NCBI GenBank assembly: GCA_027596075.1
Contig: JADGJC010000572.1
Location: 1-16,609 of the forward strand
Direction of reading: 5' to 3'
Source of the DNA: Rhizophlyctis rosea
Taxonomy: Eukaryota; Chytridiomycota; Chytridiomycetes; Rhizophlyctidales; Rhizophlyctidaceae
Length of the DNA stretch: 16,609 bases
Shown here: one piece after another, positions 1-8,653 of the stretch
Numbering within the stretch: the first letter of the stretch is position 1
Layout of the letters: each line of letters begins with the position of its first letter
The notes under the pieces: generated by a model
Seen by the model: only the letters and a program-made list of their open reading frames with translations
Told to the model about the DNA's origin: nothing
Databases searched by the model: none
Program-made: the position numbers and the translations under genes

Positions 1-1863
1 AACACATACCAGCCTGCGCACTAGCAGTAACCGCCAAAACCGGCGCAATAGGCCTATACTTCGCAATCGCTTGCGCCGTGTTGCCGGTTTGGGTAAGAAC
101 GATAATGAGGGCGGCGTGGACGTCCCAAGAAGTCTTGACGGCACTAGACGCAACGGCCTCAGAGACGCTGATGGGGAGACGAACTTGACGACGAAGAGAC
201 GGGTAAAGCTCGCTGTAGTTAATGTCGATCTCGGCTTCGCGGCAGATACGGGCCATCATTTCGACGGCTAGGACGGGGAAGGAGCCTGTGGTGTGGGGAA
301 GAGTTAGTGAGGGGCCCCATGGATATATGGAGGAGGAAGAGAATCACTCACCCTTGGCGGTTTCACCAGACAACATGACACAGTCGGAACCGTCCAAGAC
401 GGCGTTGGCGACGTCGGTGGCTTCGGCGCGGGTGGGGCGGGGATTGACGATCATGGATTCCAACATTTGGGTGGCGGTGATGACGTGCTTGCCCGCGGCG
501 TTGCACTTGCGGATCATCATCTTTTGATACCGTGCGACTGTAAAAGGTCATGCATGAGTGACTTCGTTCCCCACATTGCTCATTGTCTATTCACGGAAAT
601 GGACATGTAGGCTAGGAAAACATACCCTGCTCAACGGGAATCTCGACACCCAAGTCACCACGAGCAACCATGATACCATCCGACTCGGCCAAAATCTCAT
701 CAAAGTTCTCAAGACCCTCCTGGTTCTCAATCTTGGAAATAATCTTGATACCCGTCCCCTCAATCAACTTCCTGATCTCCCTAACATCGCTCGCCTTACG
801 GATAAAACTGGCAGCAATAAAGTCAACACCCTGCTCGACACCAAACCGGATGTCCCCGGCATCCTTTTCAGTGATGGCGGGAAGGTCGACCTCAATGCCG
901 GGCAAGTTTACGCCCTTGGTCTCGCCGAGGAGACCGTCGTTCTCGACGGTGCAGACGACTTCGCCGGTGGCGTGATTTGTTTCCTGGACGACCATGCCGA
1001 TGAGACCGTCGTCGACGAGGATGCGGTCTCCGGGCTTGACGGAGGTGGAGAGAGAGGAGTAGGAGGTGGAGACTTGGGTTTCGTCGCCAAGGCGGGATTG
1101 GTCGTTGTGGAAGGTGAATGTGGAGCCGGCCTTGAGCTTTTTGTCGACACCGCCGACGAGCTTGCCGGATCTGACGCGGCAGTTAGTTCTGGGTGTTCAG
1201 GCGAGAGAATGGTAGATTACGGAACAATTGAGTGATATACATACCGGATCTCGGGACCCTTGGTGTCAAGGAGAATGGCAACGGTTTTGGGGGATTTTTG
1301 GCTAGCGAGATATGTGCGGATGTTTTCAACGGTCTTGGCGTGGTACTGTTCATTACCAGAGGATGGGTTGTGAGTATCACTTTATCAACTTTACTTAGAT
1401 GTATAATGAAGTGATCAGGAATTGGCCCCATTTTCAGTGATCCAAACGCGCGGCGGTATCAAACTTGACGCGCATCCCGCAATCCCATCCCACCCAATCC
1501 CACCCACTCCCATCGCCACCTGCGAACATTCAGCTGAACTGAAGAATGACAATCACCTCGTGGGAACCGTGGGAAAAGTTCATACGCATGACGTTCATGC
1601 CCGCCTCCACCAACTTGCCAAGGTTCTCTACCGATTGGGTCTTGGGACCTGTCATCCGCATTGCACCAATTAGGTTCTGCCTCCTTTCGCACGATATCAA
1701 GACGTCAATTGCATACCAATCGTGCAGATAATCTTGGACTTGATTTGAACGCCCCGGTCTATTGGGTGAGAGAAAGTGAGCAAAATGATGAATAGATAAG
1801 AGAGAGCTGTGTGTATCGCAGATCAAGACGCTTACCAGAGATGTAGTGAGAGTCGTCGGCCAT
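1..1863 (-). CDS. PYK: Pyruvate kinase (3' end of gene outside the window)
   Basis: Cytosolic glycolytic enzyme that converts phosphoenolpyruvate and ADP to pyruvate and ATP. Seven exons read in phase on the minus strand: 1863-1836, 1758-1717, 1648-1557, 1345-1245, 1170-626, 537-352 and 285-10. Together they give 423 residues; family members are about 500, so the end of the C domain lies beyond position 1. The start ATG at 1863 leads into MADDSHYIS. Recognisable elements in order are [30 protein letters not shown], the active-site signature [10 protein letters not shown] with the catalytic Lys, [20 protein letters not shown] and LSGETAKG. The Glu in DTKGPEIR is the residue typical of K+-dependent pyruvate kinases. 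The loop TQTGNT matches the effector-phosphate loop of allosteric enzymes. The exon appears to end at 10 on a GTATGT donor. Intron 3 (1346-1556, 211 nt) is far longer than the others (66-88 nt). Confidence 0.97.
1473..1511 (-). repeat. G-run cluster (potential G-quadruplex) in pyruvate kinase intron 3
   Basis: Read on the gene's sense strand, seven runs of three Gs lie within about 39 nt, separated by 1-5 nt. This meets the usual G-quadruplex pattern in both DNA and pre-mRNA. It lies near the 5' side of the one long intron of the gene. A regulatory role is not shown. Confidence 0.6.
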
Positions 1864-2839
1864 TGCTACAGGATGGAATATGAGCAATCAAAAGTTAGCT
1901 GTCAAACTTCGGGAACGGGCGACTGATCTGCAGTGGAAGAGATTCTCCACCCAGCAGAAAACTGTACCTATTATACTTTAACGGTGGTGGTAGGGAGTTG
2001 GGTATGTGTGAGTATTGTACAGGGAGGGCGACAGAGGGTGATCCCGTGTTTACCAGCAACAGAATGGGATGAGGGAGAAGGGAGGATGGGGATGAAGAAG
2101 AAAGCCAAGCAAGGCGTGGGAGAGAGGTTGGGTTCTTGTTGCCCCCCAATGTCAGCTCACACAGTTTCCCTGGTTGCTGTGTGAAATTTTTGATCAACCC
2201 AACCATCAGTCCCGTCTGGTTTACGGTTCGGGTCAAACTTGGAATCTTGGACACAACCCCCACCCACGTTCCGATGGAGGTTGGGACGCGTTTTGGTACT
2301 CAAGCGTTGGCTGAGCCGATCCCGCCCATTTGATTGGACAGACATTTGGGCTGCAGTGACTGTCCCACGATCATGGCTTGGACATGGTTGGTGCTCCACG
2401 CCCGTGCCCCTTTGTCCGAATCTGGATCCTGCATTGGGTCGGTGGGACGATTTCGGAAGTCGGACAAACGCAAAAATAACCACAGACTGGTCGTTGCCAA
2501 CCGTACGCGGTCCCCACTGGAGGCACAGTCATCTTGACTGGGTGTTGCAAAAACCGAATTTTTGCCCAACGATCCCCTATATGGATAAACTGATGCATAG
2601 CCCATTGCCATAGTTGTGCGCGTAAAAGATGATCGATGGAGATGGCAGAGATCAGCGAGACTTATCTACAGTCACACGGGACACAACATTCACTCCTTTG
2701 GGGTGGATGCGCTGATTTCACCAAATATGGATACATTGCAGATCGGCACGCCAGGGTTCCGCCTGTGCCTGACACCAGGATTGCACATCATCTTCTCCAA
2801 CCGTTTTTACCTTTGTTCCATCACAGACGACAACAAGCA
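1864..2839. promoter_or_regulatory. Divergent intergenic region, pyruvate kinase / zinc-finger gene
   Basis: This 976-bp gap separates two start codons pointing away from each other, so it should hold both promoters. On the minus strand an AT-rich TATA-like stretch (GTATAATAG) lies near 1966-1977, about 105 nt before the pyruvate kinase ATG. Short open frames occur on both strands, but none shows family similarity, coding bias or splice support. The frame of the plus-strand gene is open back to 2636, but this extra part lacks coding character and is taken as leader. Confidence 0.5.
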
Positions 2840-4520
2840 ATGCCCTCCACACCAGCCGCCGACACTCTACCAGAGTACATCGACGACATTCTCGTTCACA
2901 ACCCCGACCGGCCACAATGTCCAATATGTTACAAAACCCCTTCCGAATTCTACCTTATCCTGAAACCCGAAAGCGTCCGATACTCCTTCTGTCACAGTTG
3001 CGTCAGTAAACTCAACAAATGCCCTTTCACACGAGTAAAGTTCCGTCCCTCTGATATCGCAAAAGACTTGCGGCACAACGATATCGTTTCCGCTTTTGAG
3101 GTTTACTGTCCGCGAAAGCATTGCGGGGAGGTCAGGTGTCTGCAAAGTGGATGTCACGTCAAACAGCAGGACCCAGAGGGCGAATATCATGGAGTATGGC
3201 AGGGAAGATTAGATGCCCTGGAGTATCATTTGGAAAAGTGCGATAGTTGCTGGCTAGGATGTGGGGAAAAGCACCAGCACAAGTCCCGCCTCTGCTCCTA
3301 CCACCATCAACGCGGGGCATGGTACATGTTCTCCCAAGAAGAACGGGAAGCAGAGCAGATGCTCCCAGAAGTGGAGGAAGCAATCGGCGAAATGGAAACA
3401 GAACACCAATACATATCCCACATGCGCATGGACCGCCGAACCCTAAAAATGCTCCACAAAACAATCACCTCCTGCCACCCAACACCCACCACCATCTACG
3501 AACTCCTCGAAATTGCCAGTGGGACGGACGATAAAGGTCTATCCCACATCGACGCTTCCCACCTCTTCCAAACAATCTCCCAAGCATCCCTTCTCCTCCC
3601 AACCGACATCGAACCCTACATCTACGTCCTTGCATCCTTTATCATCGCCAAATGGAACCCCTGGATCGTCACGCACCACTCCCGCATCTTCAACCCCCTC
3701 CATCCTTTCGTCACACTCTACCAAACACACGGCAAACCCTTTAGCGGCGTACCAGACAAGCGCCTCCCGAAATGGTTCAGAAACACCATGCATAAGATGT
3801 CGATGAGCATGTTTGTAGAGGAGTATAAACACATCACGGCATACCTTGCACCAATGGTCTTGCCACGACAGGAGGATACAGATGCTTTGTTTCAACGCGC
3901 AACTCGGAAATATACCCGGCCTAAAAATCGCCTCGAGCTCAATAACGATACTTTGAGGCAACTTGAGACCAGGTACGGTGACCCCGTCAATCGATGGGGC
4001 CTCCTCCTTACACCCGGTTACACCATCAACATCACATCGCCGTCTCAGGTAAGCATTTGGATTGATCATAAGCGGGTAGTGGGAGCCATATTTTGCATTC
4101 ACTGTCCAATCCATAACCCATATACATACACATCAAATATCTTCATTTCCTCATTAAAAATTCCGAACTCCCTCATACCTCCAAAAACATAGCATCTCCC
4201 CCACAACCACAACCAACAACCAGACCCAACCTCCTACATGTCACGCTTCTTCCGCTTCATGGAGGACCACGAACACGGATCTAAACACAGGTAAGAGACA
4301 GAGAAACCATTCCCCTCTCTGCAGATCATACCTACGGTTGGTTCATGTGATGGCAACGAAATCATATCATTGACTATTTTTCTCGTATATGCTCCCCCCC
4401 CCCCCCCCCCCGGAACCATACAGTCTAACGCAAATCATTAAGAGAGCCAAGCGCGGGGTGGATGATGCCGAAACAAGTGATTCCAATCTGCGGTCTGGAA
4501 AGAGGAGGAGAGGTAGATAG
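2840..4520 (+). CDS. RING/TRAF-like cysteine-rich zinc-finger protein
   Basis: Proposed exons are 2840-4048, 4193-4290 and 4424-4520 (about 467 aa). A GT-AG 12-nt microexon at 4325-4336 could also be included without changing frame. Near the N-terminus lies a RING/U-box-like block: CPIC at residues 27-30, FCHSC at 50-54 and CPF at 61-63. A TRAF-type-like Cys/His cluster follows at about 90-155 (C90, C95, C100, C105, H130, C134, C137, C141, H145, H147, C152, H155). The RING is degenerate: the middle Cys-x-His is missing and the last Cys is Thr. This could be a ubiquitin-ligase-like or scaffold protein, but catalytic function cannot be claimed. The rest (160-467) is unrecognised; the C-terminus is basic (KRRRGR) and may be a nuclear localisation signal. 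The start at 2840 was chosen because C-ending codon bias begins there; the frame is open back to an ATG at 2636. Confidence 0.72.
4394..4411 (+). repeat. (C)18 homopolymer in the last intron of the zinc-finger gene
   Basis: Eighteen consecutive Cs sit a few bases before the acceptor at 4423, so they act as part of the pyrimidine tract. The run length is likely to vary and to be prone to sequencing error. Confidence 0.9.
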
Positions 4521-5347
4521 GTTAGGTTGACGTCCGTGTGGCGCCTTACATACAAGCACCGTGACCAAGTTCATCGGGAAAAAACGCCATTCATGTACCA
4601 AAAAGTCGCAAAAGCGCGAAAGGAAATGTTATATGAAATGCTTGAAGGAGGACCTCGCTTCGTGATTGGTCGGAAATCATTCAGAAAGTTGATGCAGACA
4701 GTTGGCTAAGGCTGGCCACATCAAGAAAGGACGTCGACTTCGTCAACCCCACTATTTGATAGAAAGCAAGTAAGGGCTTCTCATTCAGGTGTTTCATCCC
4801 CCAATTCATTATGCATATTGTACAGATCCATGCGTATCGAAGGGTGATAGGGAAAAGAGTTGGTTCAGTCTTGGCAGGGGACAAGTGGTTTATACCCTTC
4901 ATGGTGGGATTAACTTCCGCCAAAGGGCTAATCTTCAGAATAAATCATGGCCCCCAGATGAGCAAGTATGAGATAGAAAAGGGGTCCGAGCGACAATGTC
5001 TTCGACGATAAGTATGAGGGCTCAAAAGGGTTGATATGAACTCCCCAACAGTGCTTTGGTTCATGTTTAGCCAAAAGAACCGACAATCCCACTCCCATAG
5101 TACTACCATAACAAAACTTCATGCCGAAAACCCCTTTCGAACCATCTACGCTTAGGAAAACGGTTTCATCATCAATTGCCCGCGCACATTTTGCTCAAGT
5201 ACAACGGCGTTCAAAAATCAAACAGATCAAAAATTAACAAGGAGAGATTTGAAGACAAGAAACATGGGAACCCTCCTGGTAGGCACTCCCCCACCCCCCC
5301 CCCCCCCTTGACCTAAAATTTGATAACACTGCCCTATCTATACCCTC
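4521..5347. other. Convergent intergenic region, no gene seen
   Basis: This lies between the stop of the plus-strand zinc-finger gene and the stop of the minus-strand small gene, so it should hold both 3' UTRs. Several open frames of 60-80 codons occur on both strands, but none has coding bias, motif or splice support. Its base composition is more even and AT-richer than the flanking exons. It contains a C14 tract. Confidence 0.5.
5294..5307 (-). repeat. Homopolymer tract, G14 in sense of the minus-strand gene
   Basis: Fourteen Cs on the plus strand, read as G14 in the transcript of the neighbouring minus-strand gene. The tract begins about 40 nt after that gene's stop codon at 5348, so it lies in its probable 3' UTR. 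Confidence 0.9.
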
Positions 5348-5768
5348 TCAAGACCGACCCTTACTCCCCCCCGCCGCATTCCCCTTCACCGCACTCGCCC
5401 TCTGGTCCCGATCCGTATTCCTATCCGCCTCACTCCACGTACTCTGCAAACAGCAATCAATATACCATCAATATTCACCGACCCCCAACAAAGCAACAAC
5501 TCACCTCAGCAGCAGGAGGCGGCATATCCCCCGTCCTGACACCCTGTCCCATCGGGTAGCGCTTCAACTGCGCAGAGGATTCGTCGGGACGAAGCGTTTG
5601 GGATTGACCGGCGGGAATGTCGTCGGAGCCTTTGCCTTGTTTCATGGCGCGGGAGGCTTGGGTGCGCGGGTCGGTGGGTGCTTTGCCGGAGATTGCGTAG
5701 GTCCGACGGAGTTGAGGGAGGACGGTGGGGAGGAGGGTGGGACGGGTTGGGAGTTTGAGGGCGGGTAT
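5348..5768 (-). CDS. Small probable mitochondrial protein, apparent non-AUG start
   Basis: Two exons, 5768-5505 and 5443-5348, are joined by a clean 61-nt intron (GTGAGT...TTTGCAG) in phase 0. The first in-frame AUG is at 5645 and gives 78 aa. The open frame extends upstream to a TAA at about 5823, and this extension encodes a textbook mitochondrial presequence: no acidic residues until after the RRTYA cleavage-like motif, with Arg, Lys, Leu, Thr and Pro throughout. The extension shows the same strong C-ending codon bias as real exons here. An AUA at 5768-5766 with A at -3 is the best-placed near-cognate start and gives 119 aa. No AG lies between the upstream stop and that codon, so an upstream exon cannot supply the AUG at that point. 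The mature part is hydrophilic, Gln-, Asp- and Arg-rich and ends Lys/Gly-rich. Family unknown. The existence of the gene is well supported; its start is not. Confidence 0.68.
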
Positions 5769-5823
5769 GGTTTGAGAGACAGAGTGAGAAAGTATGTGAT
5801 GGTGTATGTATGTCGATTATACG

Positions 5824-6694
5824 TTGACAGAGCAGTAAGCTTATAGGTATCAATTTACTGCTTCGTAAAAACGGTTTATTTTTGAATGAAATAACGGAAT
5901 TTTTGTAAACGAGATGAAGTTCCTTCAAAAAAGGGGCGTGACAGAACCAATCCTCTGAGCTTTTATGATTTTAGGTTCTTTTCTGGAAGATCGAATATAC
6001 GGGGGAAGTCGATGACACCCAAAAATTCAAGCGAGGTACGGTATGATGAAGGGCTTTGCCGTATTCTTGTGGGTATACTATCGACACGCGACCCTTGGTT
6101 GTGGGGGCTCCTCCGCAGCAGCGCGCAGACAACGCGTCACTTTGAGTGCCACAAGGACCCTGAGGTGTGAATCTCGATCGAGGGCAGGTCATAAGAAGTG
6201 CATTACACATAAATATCTTATTTCAGATTATCAAAACACAAGTATAAGTATCATAATCAGCCTGTACAGATTTAGTCCAGCACATCTGCAGCATTCATCT
6301 CAGCTATCATGCAAGAAGTGGTGGCCCAAAGAAGTGTCTCCATGGTTGCGCGCTGGGCCTAGCCTGATCTCCAAACCTCTGTGTCCAATTACTTTCAGCT
6401 GTAAAAGTCGGAGGGAAGGTGCAACTTCAAATGTACGAGAAAGCGGGGCAAATGAATATTTGCATGTGTTCCACATGAAGAACTTCGCTCAACCTCCCCA
6501 CCTGATGCAATACATCGGTGCGCCGATCAAAATGAATGTACTATCCAGACTCATGCTCACGCATTGAATAGTCGATTATCCGGATACCGGGATCTTGACG
6601 ATTTATTTCCGGACCAAGTGGAGATTACTATTTCCCCTCCGCAAGTTTATTTAGGTCTAAGACGGGTCCTACTTCGAGAAGTGTAATTTTAAGC
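5824..6694. other. Intergenic region, no gene seen
   Basis: This region lies upstream of the small mitochondrial candidate and downstream of the minus-strand tail-anchored gene. The longest open frame (6043-6567, plus) translates into a sequence without family features or codon bias. No tRNA or rRNA pattern was found. It presumably holds the promoter of the minus-strand gene ending at 5348 and the 3' UTR of the one ending at 6695. Confidence 0.45.
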
Positions 6695-7012
6695 CTACGT
6701 AGCTATGCGTGTCACAAGATAGTAATGGACAGAACCACAACGAAAACACAACGCACATGCACCAACCACACAAATCCCCAAAACTCCTACCACACTCCAA
6801 AACAGCTTCCTCATCCGTCTTGCTCTCCTTTGCATTGCATAAAGCTCTACCAACTGTCCGCGATAAAGCCATTTGAGATTCTCAAGCAGGTGACGATTCC
6901 GCCGTCGTTGGTCGATTATTGCAAAAATGTAGAGTTGTTCGAAGGATTGTGGAGTCCAGTGGGCGTGGATGCGAAGTTTTGGGGATGGTATCTCCTGTGT
7001 ATCGGAATACAT
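6695..7012 (-). CDS. Small tail-anchored membrane protein, paralogue A
   Basis: A single-exon 105-aa protein. The N-terminal part is hydrophilic with a conserved block (LRIHAHWTP near residues 13-21, then a D-x-R-R-R helix and LYRGQLVEL). A basic stretch (RRARRMRK) leads into one hydrophobic segment at about 78-95 (WSVVGVLGICVVGACALC) and a short tail. This is the layout of a tail-anchored protein with a cytosolic N-terminus, probably in the ER or outer mitochondrial membrane. The start at 7012 was preferred over the in-frame ATG at 7039 because it matches the N-terminal spacing of the sister gene at 7245. By hand alignment about 20 of the first 55 ungapped positions are identical to that sister. 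The family is not recognised, and no intron is needed, unlike the sister. Confidence 0.72.
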   Translation of the reverse strand: MYSDTQEIPSPKLRIHAHWTPQSFEQLYIFAIIDQRRRNRHLLENLKWLYRGQLVELYAMQRRARRMRKLFWSVVGVLGICVVGACALCFRCGSVHYYLVTRIAT

Positions 7013-7244
7013 GGTTTTGCTGTTTTGGGGCTTTTGCATTTGAGAGGTTTTGGGGAGAAGACATTGAATTCAGAACGGAGGCCAAGGACCCCGATTCGCT
7101 GACGTAAGCATGGGGCGACGTCACCGCGGTCGAAATCCAAAACCGCCACCCAAAAACACCACCCAAGCTTGACACCTCTTGCACCCTTTCCGCCCACTTA
7201 CACACAAATCTCTCGAATGGCTCTGACCACCAACCTGAAAAACA
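7013..7244. promoter_or_regulatory. Bidirectional promoter of the paralogue pair, with two CRE/ATF-like sites
   Basis: The 232 bp between the two start codons must serve both divergent genes. TGACGTAA at 7100-7107 and GACGTCAC at 7117-7124 (TGACGTC on the minus strand) are ATF/CREB-type bZIP core motifs about 17 bp apart and in opposite orientation. No TATA box is clear on either side. Co-regulation through these sites is inferred. Confidence 0.5.
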
Positions 7245-7609
7245 ATGTCCCAAGAAGACTCCCTAGACCTCAAAATCCAAGCTCACTGGCACCCCCGCAC
7301 CCGCACAATACTCCGAACATACGCCCTCCTAGACGACCAACGCCGACTCATCCGGTCGCTCGAAAGCACCGCGGGCCTGCTGCGTGGTGCAATTGCCGAG
7401 CTGGACGCGGCGGAAGCGAAGTGGAAGAGGTGGTATAGGGTTGCGAAGGGGATGCAGGTTGTGGGTGTTGTGCTGTTGGTTGTTTCTGGTGAGTTTTTTT
7501 GCGTTAGTTGAGGTGTTGTATTAGGGATAAAAAAATTGGACTAATCGGGATTTTTTTTCTGTGTTTTGTGAGTGTAGTGTCCCAGATGATGAAACATTAT
7601 TTTTGGTAG
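7245..7609 (+). CDS. Small tail-anchored membrane protein, paralogue B
   Basis: Two exons, 7245-7488 and 7578-7609, are joined by an 89-nt intron (GTGAGT...TGTAG); the product is 91 aa. Without splicing the frame would end soon after the donor. The protein begins MSQEDSLDLKIQAHW, the same block as its divergent neighbour. A likely coiled-coil or amphipathic helix (about 25-58, with DDQRR, LES and RGAIAELDA) and a basic WKRWYR stretch follow. One transmembrane segment at about 68-84 (GMQVVGVVLLVVSVSQ) is followed by a short tail, MMKHYFW. This is a tail-anchored layout. Shared landmarks with paralogue A are [KR]I-x-AHW-x-P, a central D-x-x-RR, LE, L-x-RG and EL-x-A, without gaps. No known family recognised. 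Confidence 0.75.
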
Positions 7610-8422
7610 AGTGCTTCGTGGGGCTGCAATTGTAAATCATGTATAATAGGATTGTTTGTCATATATCATAGTTGAAGAATTGTACCAGGCAAGACTGGTA
7701 GCAGTGAGTTGGCAAAGTCGGTTTTGCCTATTTGATCTTTTTTGAGGTTACAGATGCGATGAAGGTGATGTTTCACACCCTGACTTGAGACAACACGAGA
7801 AACACGGAGTACTCAGGGCACAACCTGACATGAAGGGTGAGACCATACATAATGATGTAGGAATATATCTGCACCCAGCTCGTCAGTCCGTTTCTTCGCA
7901 CGAATTTCTCCCCAATAACTCTTTCAGTGGGCCAGCCAGACTGCGCAGCTTCCAAATCAGAACACCCATCACATTTCATCTATCACCCAGGTTGGCCCGC
8001 ATTTGCAGTCTCCCCACTTTACCAAATCCCCATCCCGGCTGATGCAACAATGCTGCTGAGCATCGCGCGCGGCCTGGGGTGGAGAAGCAATGCGGGCATT
8101 GACTCATCCCATCCCATGAGCCAACACTGTTCGCATGTACCCCCACTGGACACTATTGCCCTCAGTCCCACTTCGTGGACAAATATACACGCCACGTCCC
8201 CACTACGCATCATGTACCACAACTTCACAAGTCCCGTGCCGAAAGTCTAATGGCAATTGATACCCATGCGCGCAGTACATCCGTGCCTCAGTTTTCCTTG
8301 GGGTCAAATCTCGGCACAGAGGGTGAAAAGCAACGGGAAAAGGGGTTTACCGTTTGTCACTTGCACACTGCACGGCGTGGTGTGATCGCGGGTTTTGCGT
8401 GAGAGTGAGCCATCCTTAATCA
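7610..8422 (+). other. Intergenic region upstream of the T-box gene
   Basis: About 810 bp holding the 3' UTR of paralogue B and the upstream region of the T-box gene. No open frame shows coding bias and no RNA gene pattern was found. The last 100 bp lead into a clear TATA box. Confidence 0.45.
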
Positions 8423-8430
8423 TATATAAA
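8423..8430 (+). promoter_or_regulatory. TATA box of the T-box gene
   Basis: TATATAAA followed by GGGG, with a pyrimidine-rich stretch 15-35 bp downstream (around 8442-8462) suited to transcription initiation. The next long coding sequence in the same direction is the T-box gene. Confidence 0.6.
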
Positions 8431-8550
8431 GGGGTGTGCAACCTCTCCTCCTTTCTTACCACTCATTGTTGATACTTTTACCTCGGTTATCATCGACGTT
8501 GCTGGTGGTCTTTAGTGGGTTTTGCTTACCCGCTGACATACTGATAGGAG

Positions 8551-8624
8551 GTATGTACCCTGTGGATATTGTCCGTGGAAGGGTGGTTCATGATTGTTTC
8601 TGACGCCTTCGTTCAACCATGCAG
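8551..8624 (+). other. Intron in the 5' leader of the T-box gene
   Basis: A strong donor (GAG/GTATGT at 8551) and acceptor (CCATGCAG ending 8624) define a 74-nt intron, with a CTGAC branch-like element about 24 nt before the acceptor. The spliced leader contains no ATG. The intron itself contains ATG triplets, including a short upstream frame, so an unspliced leader would hinder translation. Confidence 0.5.
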
Positions 8625-8653
8625 GGGTTTGTTCTCGCTTTACTGTGAAAACC

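Noticed and set aside
558..1235. 225-codon plus-strand frame opposite pyruvate kinase
   Set aside because: Antisense shadow of the long pyruvate kinase exon.
4527..5122. Several 60-80 codon frames on both strands in the convergent gap
   Set aside because: They overlap each other, and none has a motif, codon bias or splice partner. No transposon protein signature was found.
5320..5559. Pro/Tyr-rich plus-strand frame (DPYSPPPH-like repeats)
   Set aside because: It is the antisense of the two-exon minus-strand gene, whose splice sites, phase and codon bias are much better. The Pro-rich look comes from reading G-rich codons backwards.
6042..6166. TATGATGA followed by a distant CTGA, resembling snoRNA C and D boxes
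   Set aside because: The spacing is too long, and there is no terminal stem and no C'/D' pair.
6043..6567. 174-codon plus-strand open frame
   Set aside because: The translation has no domain, no codon bias like neighbouring exons, and no promoter or splice context. It looks like a chance frame in intergenic DNA.
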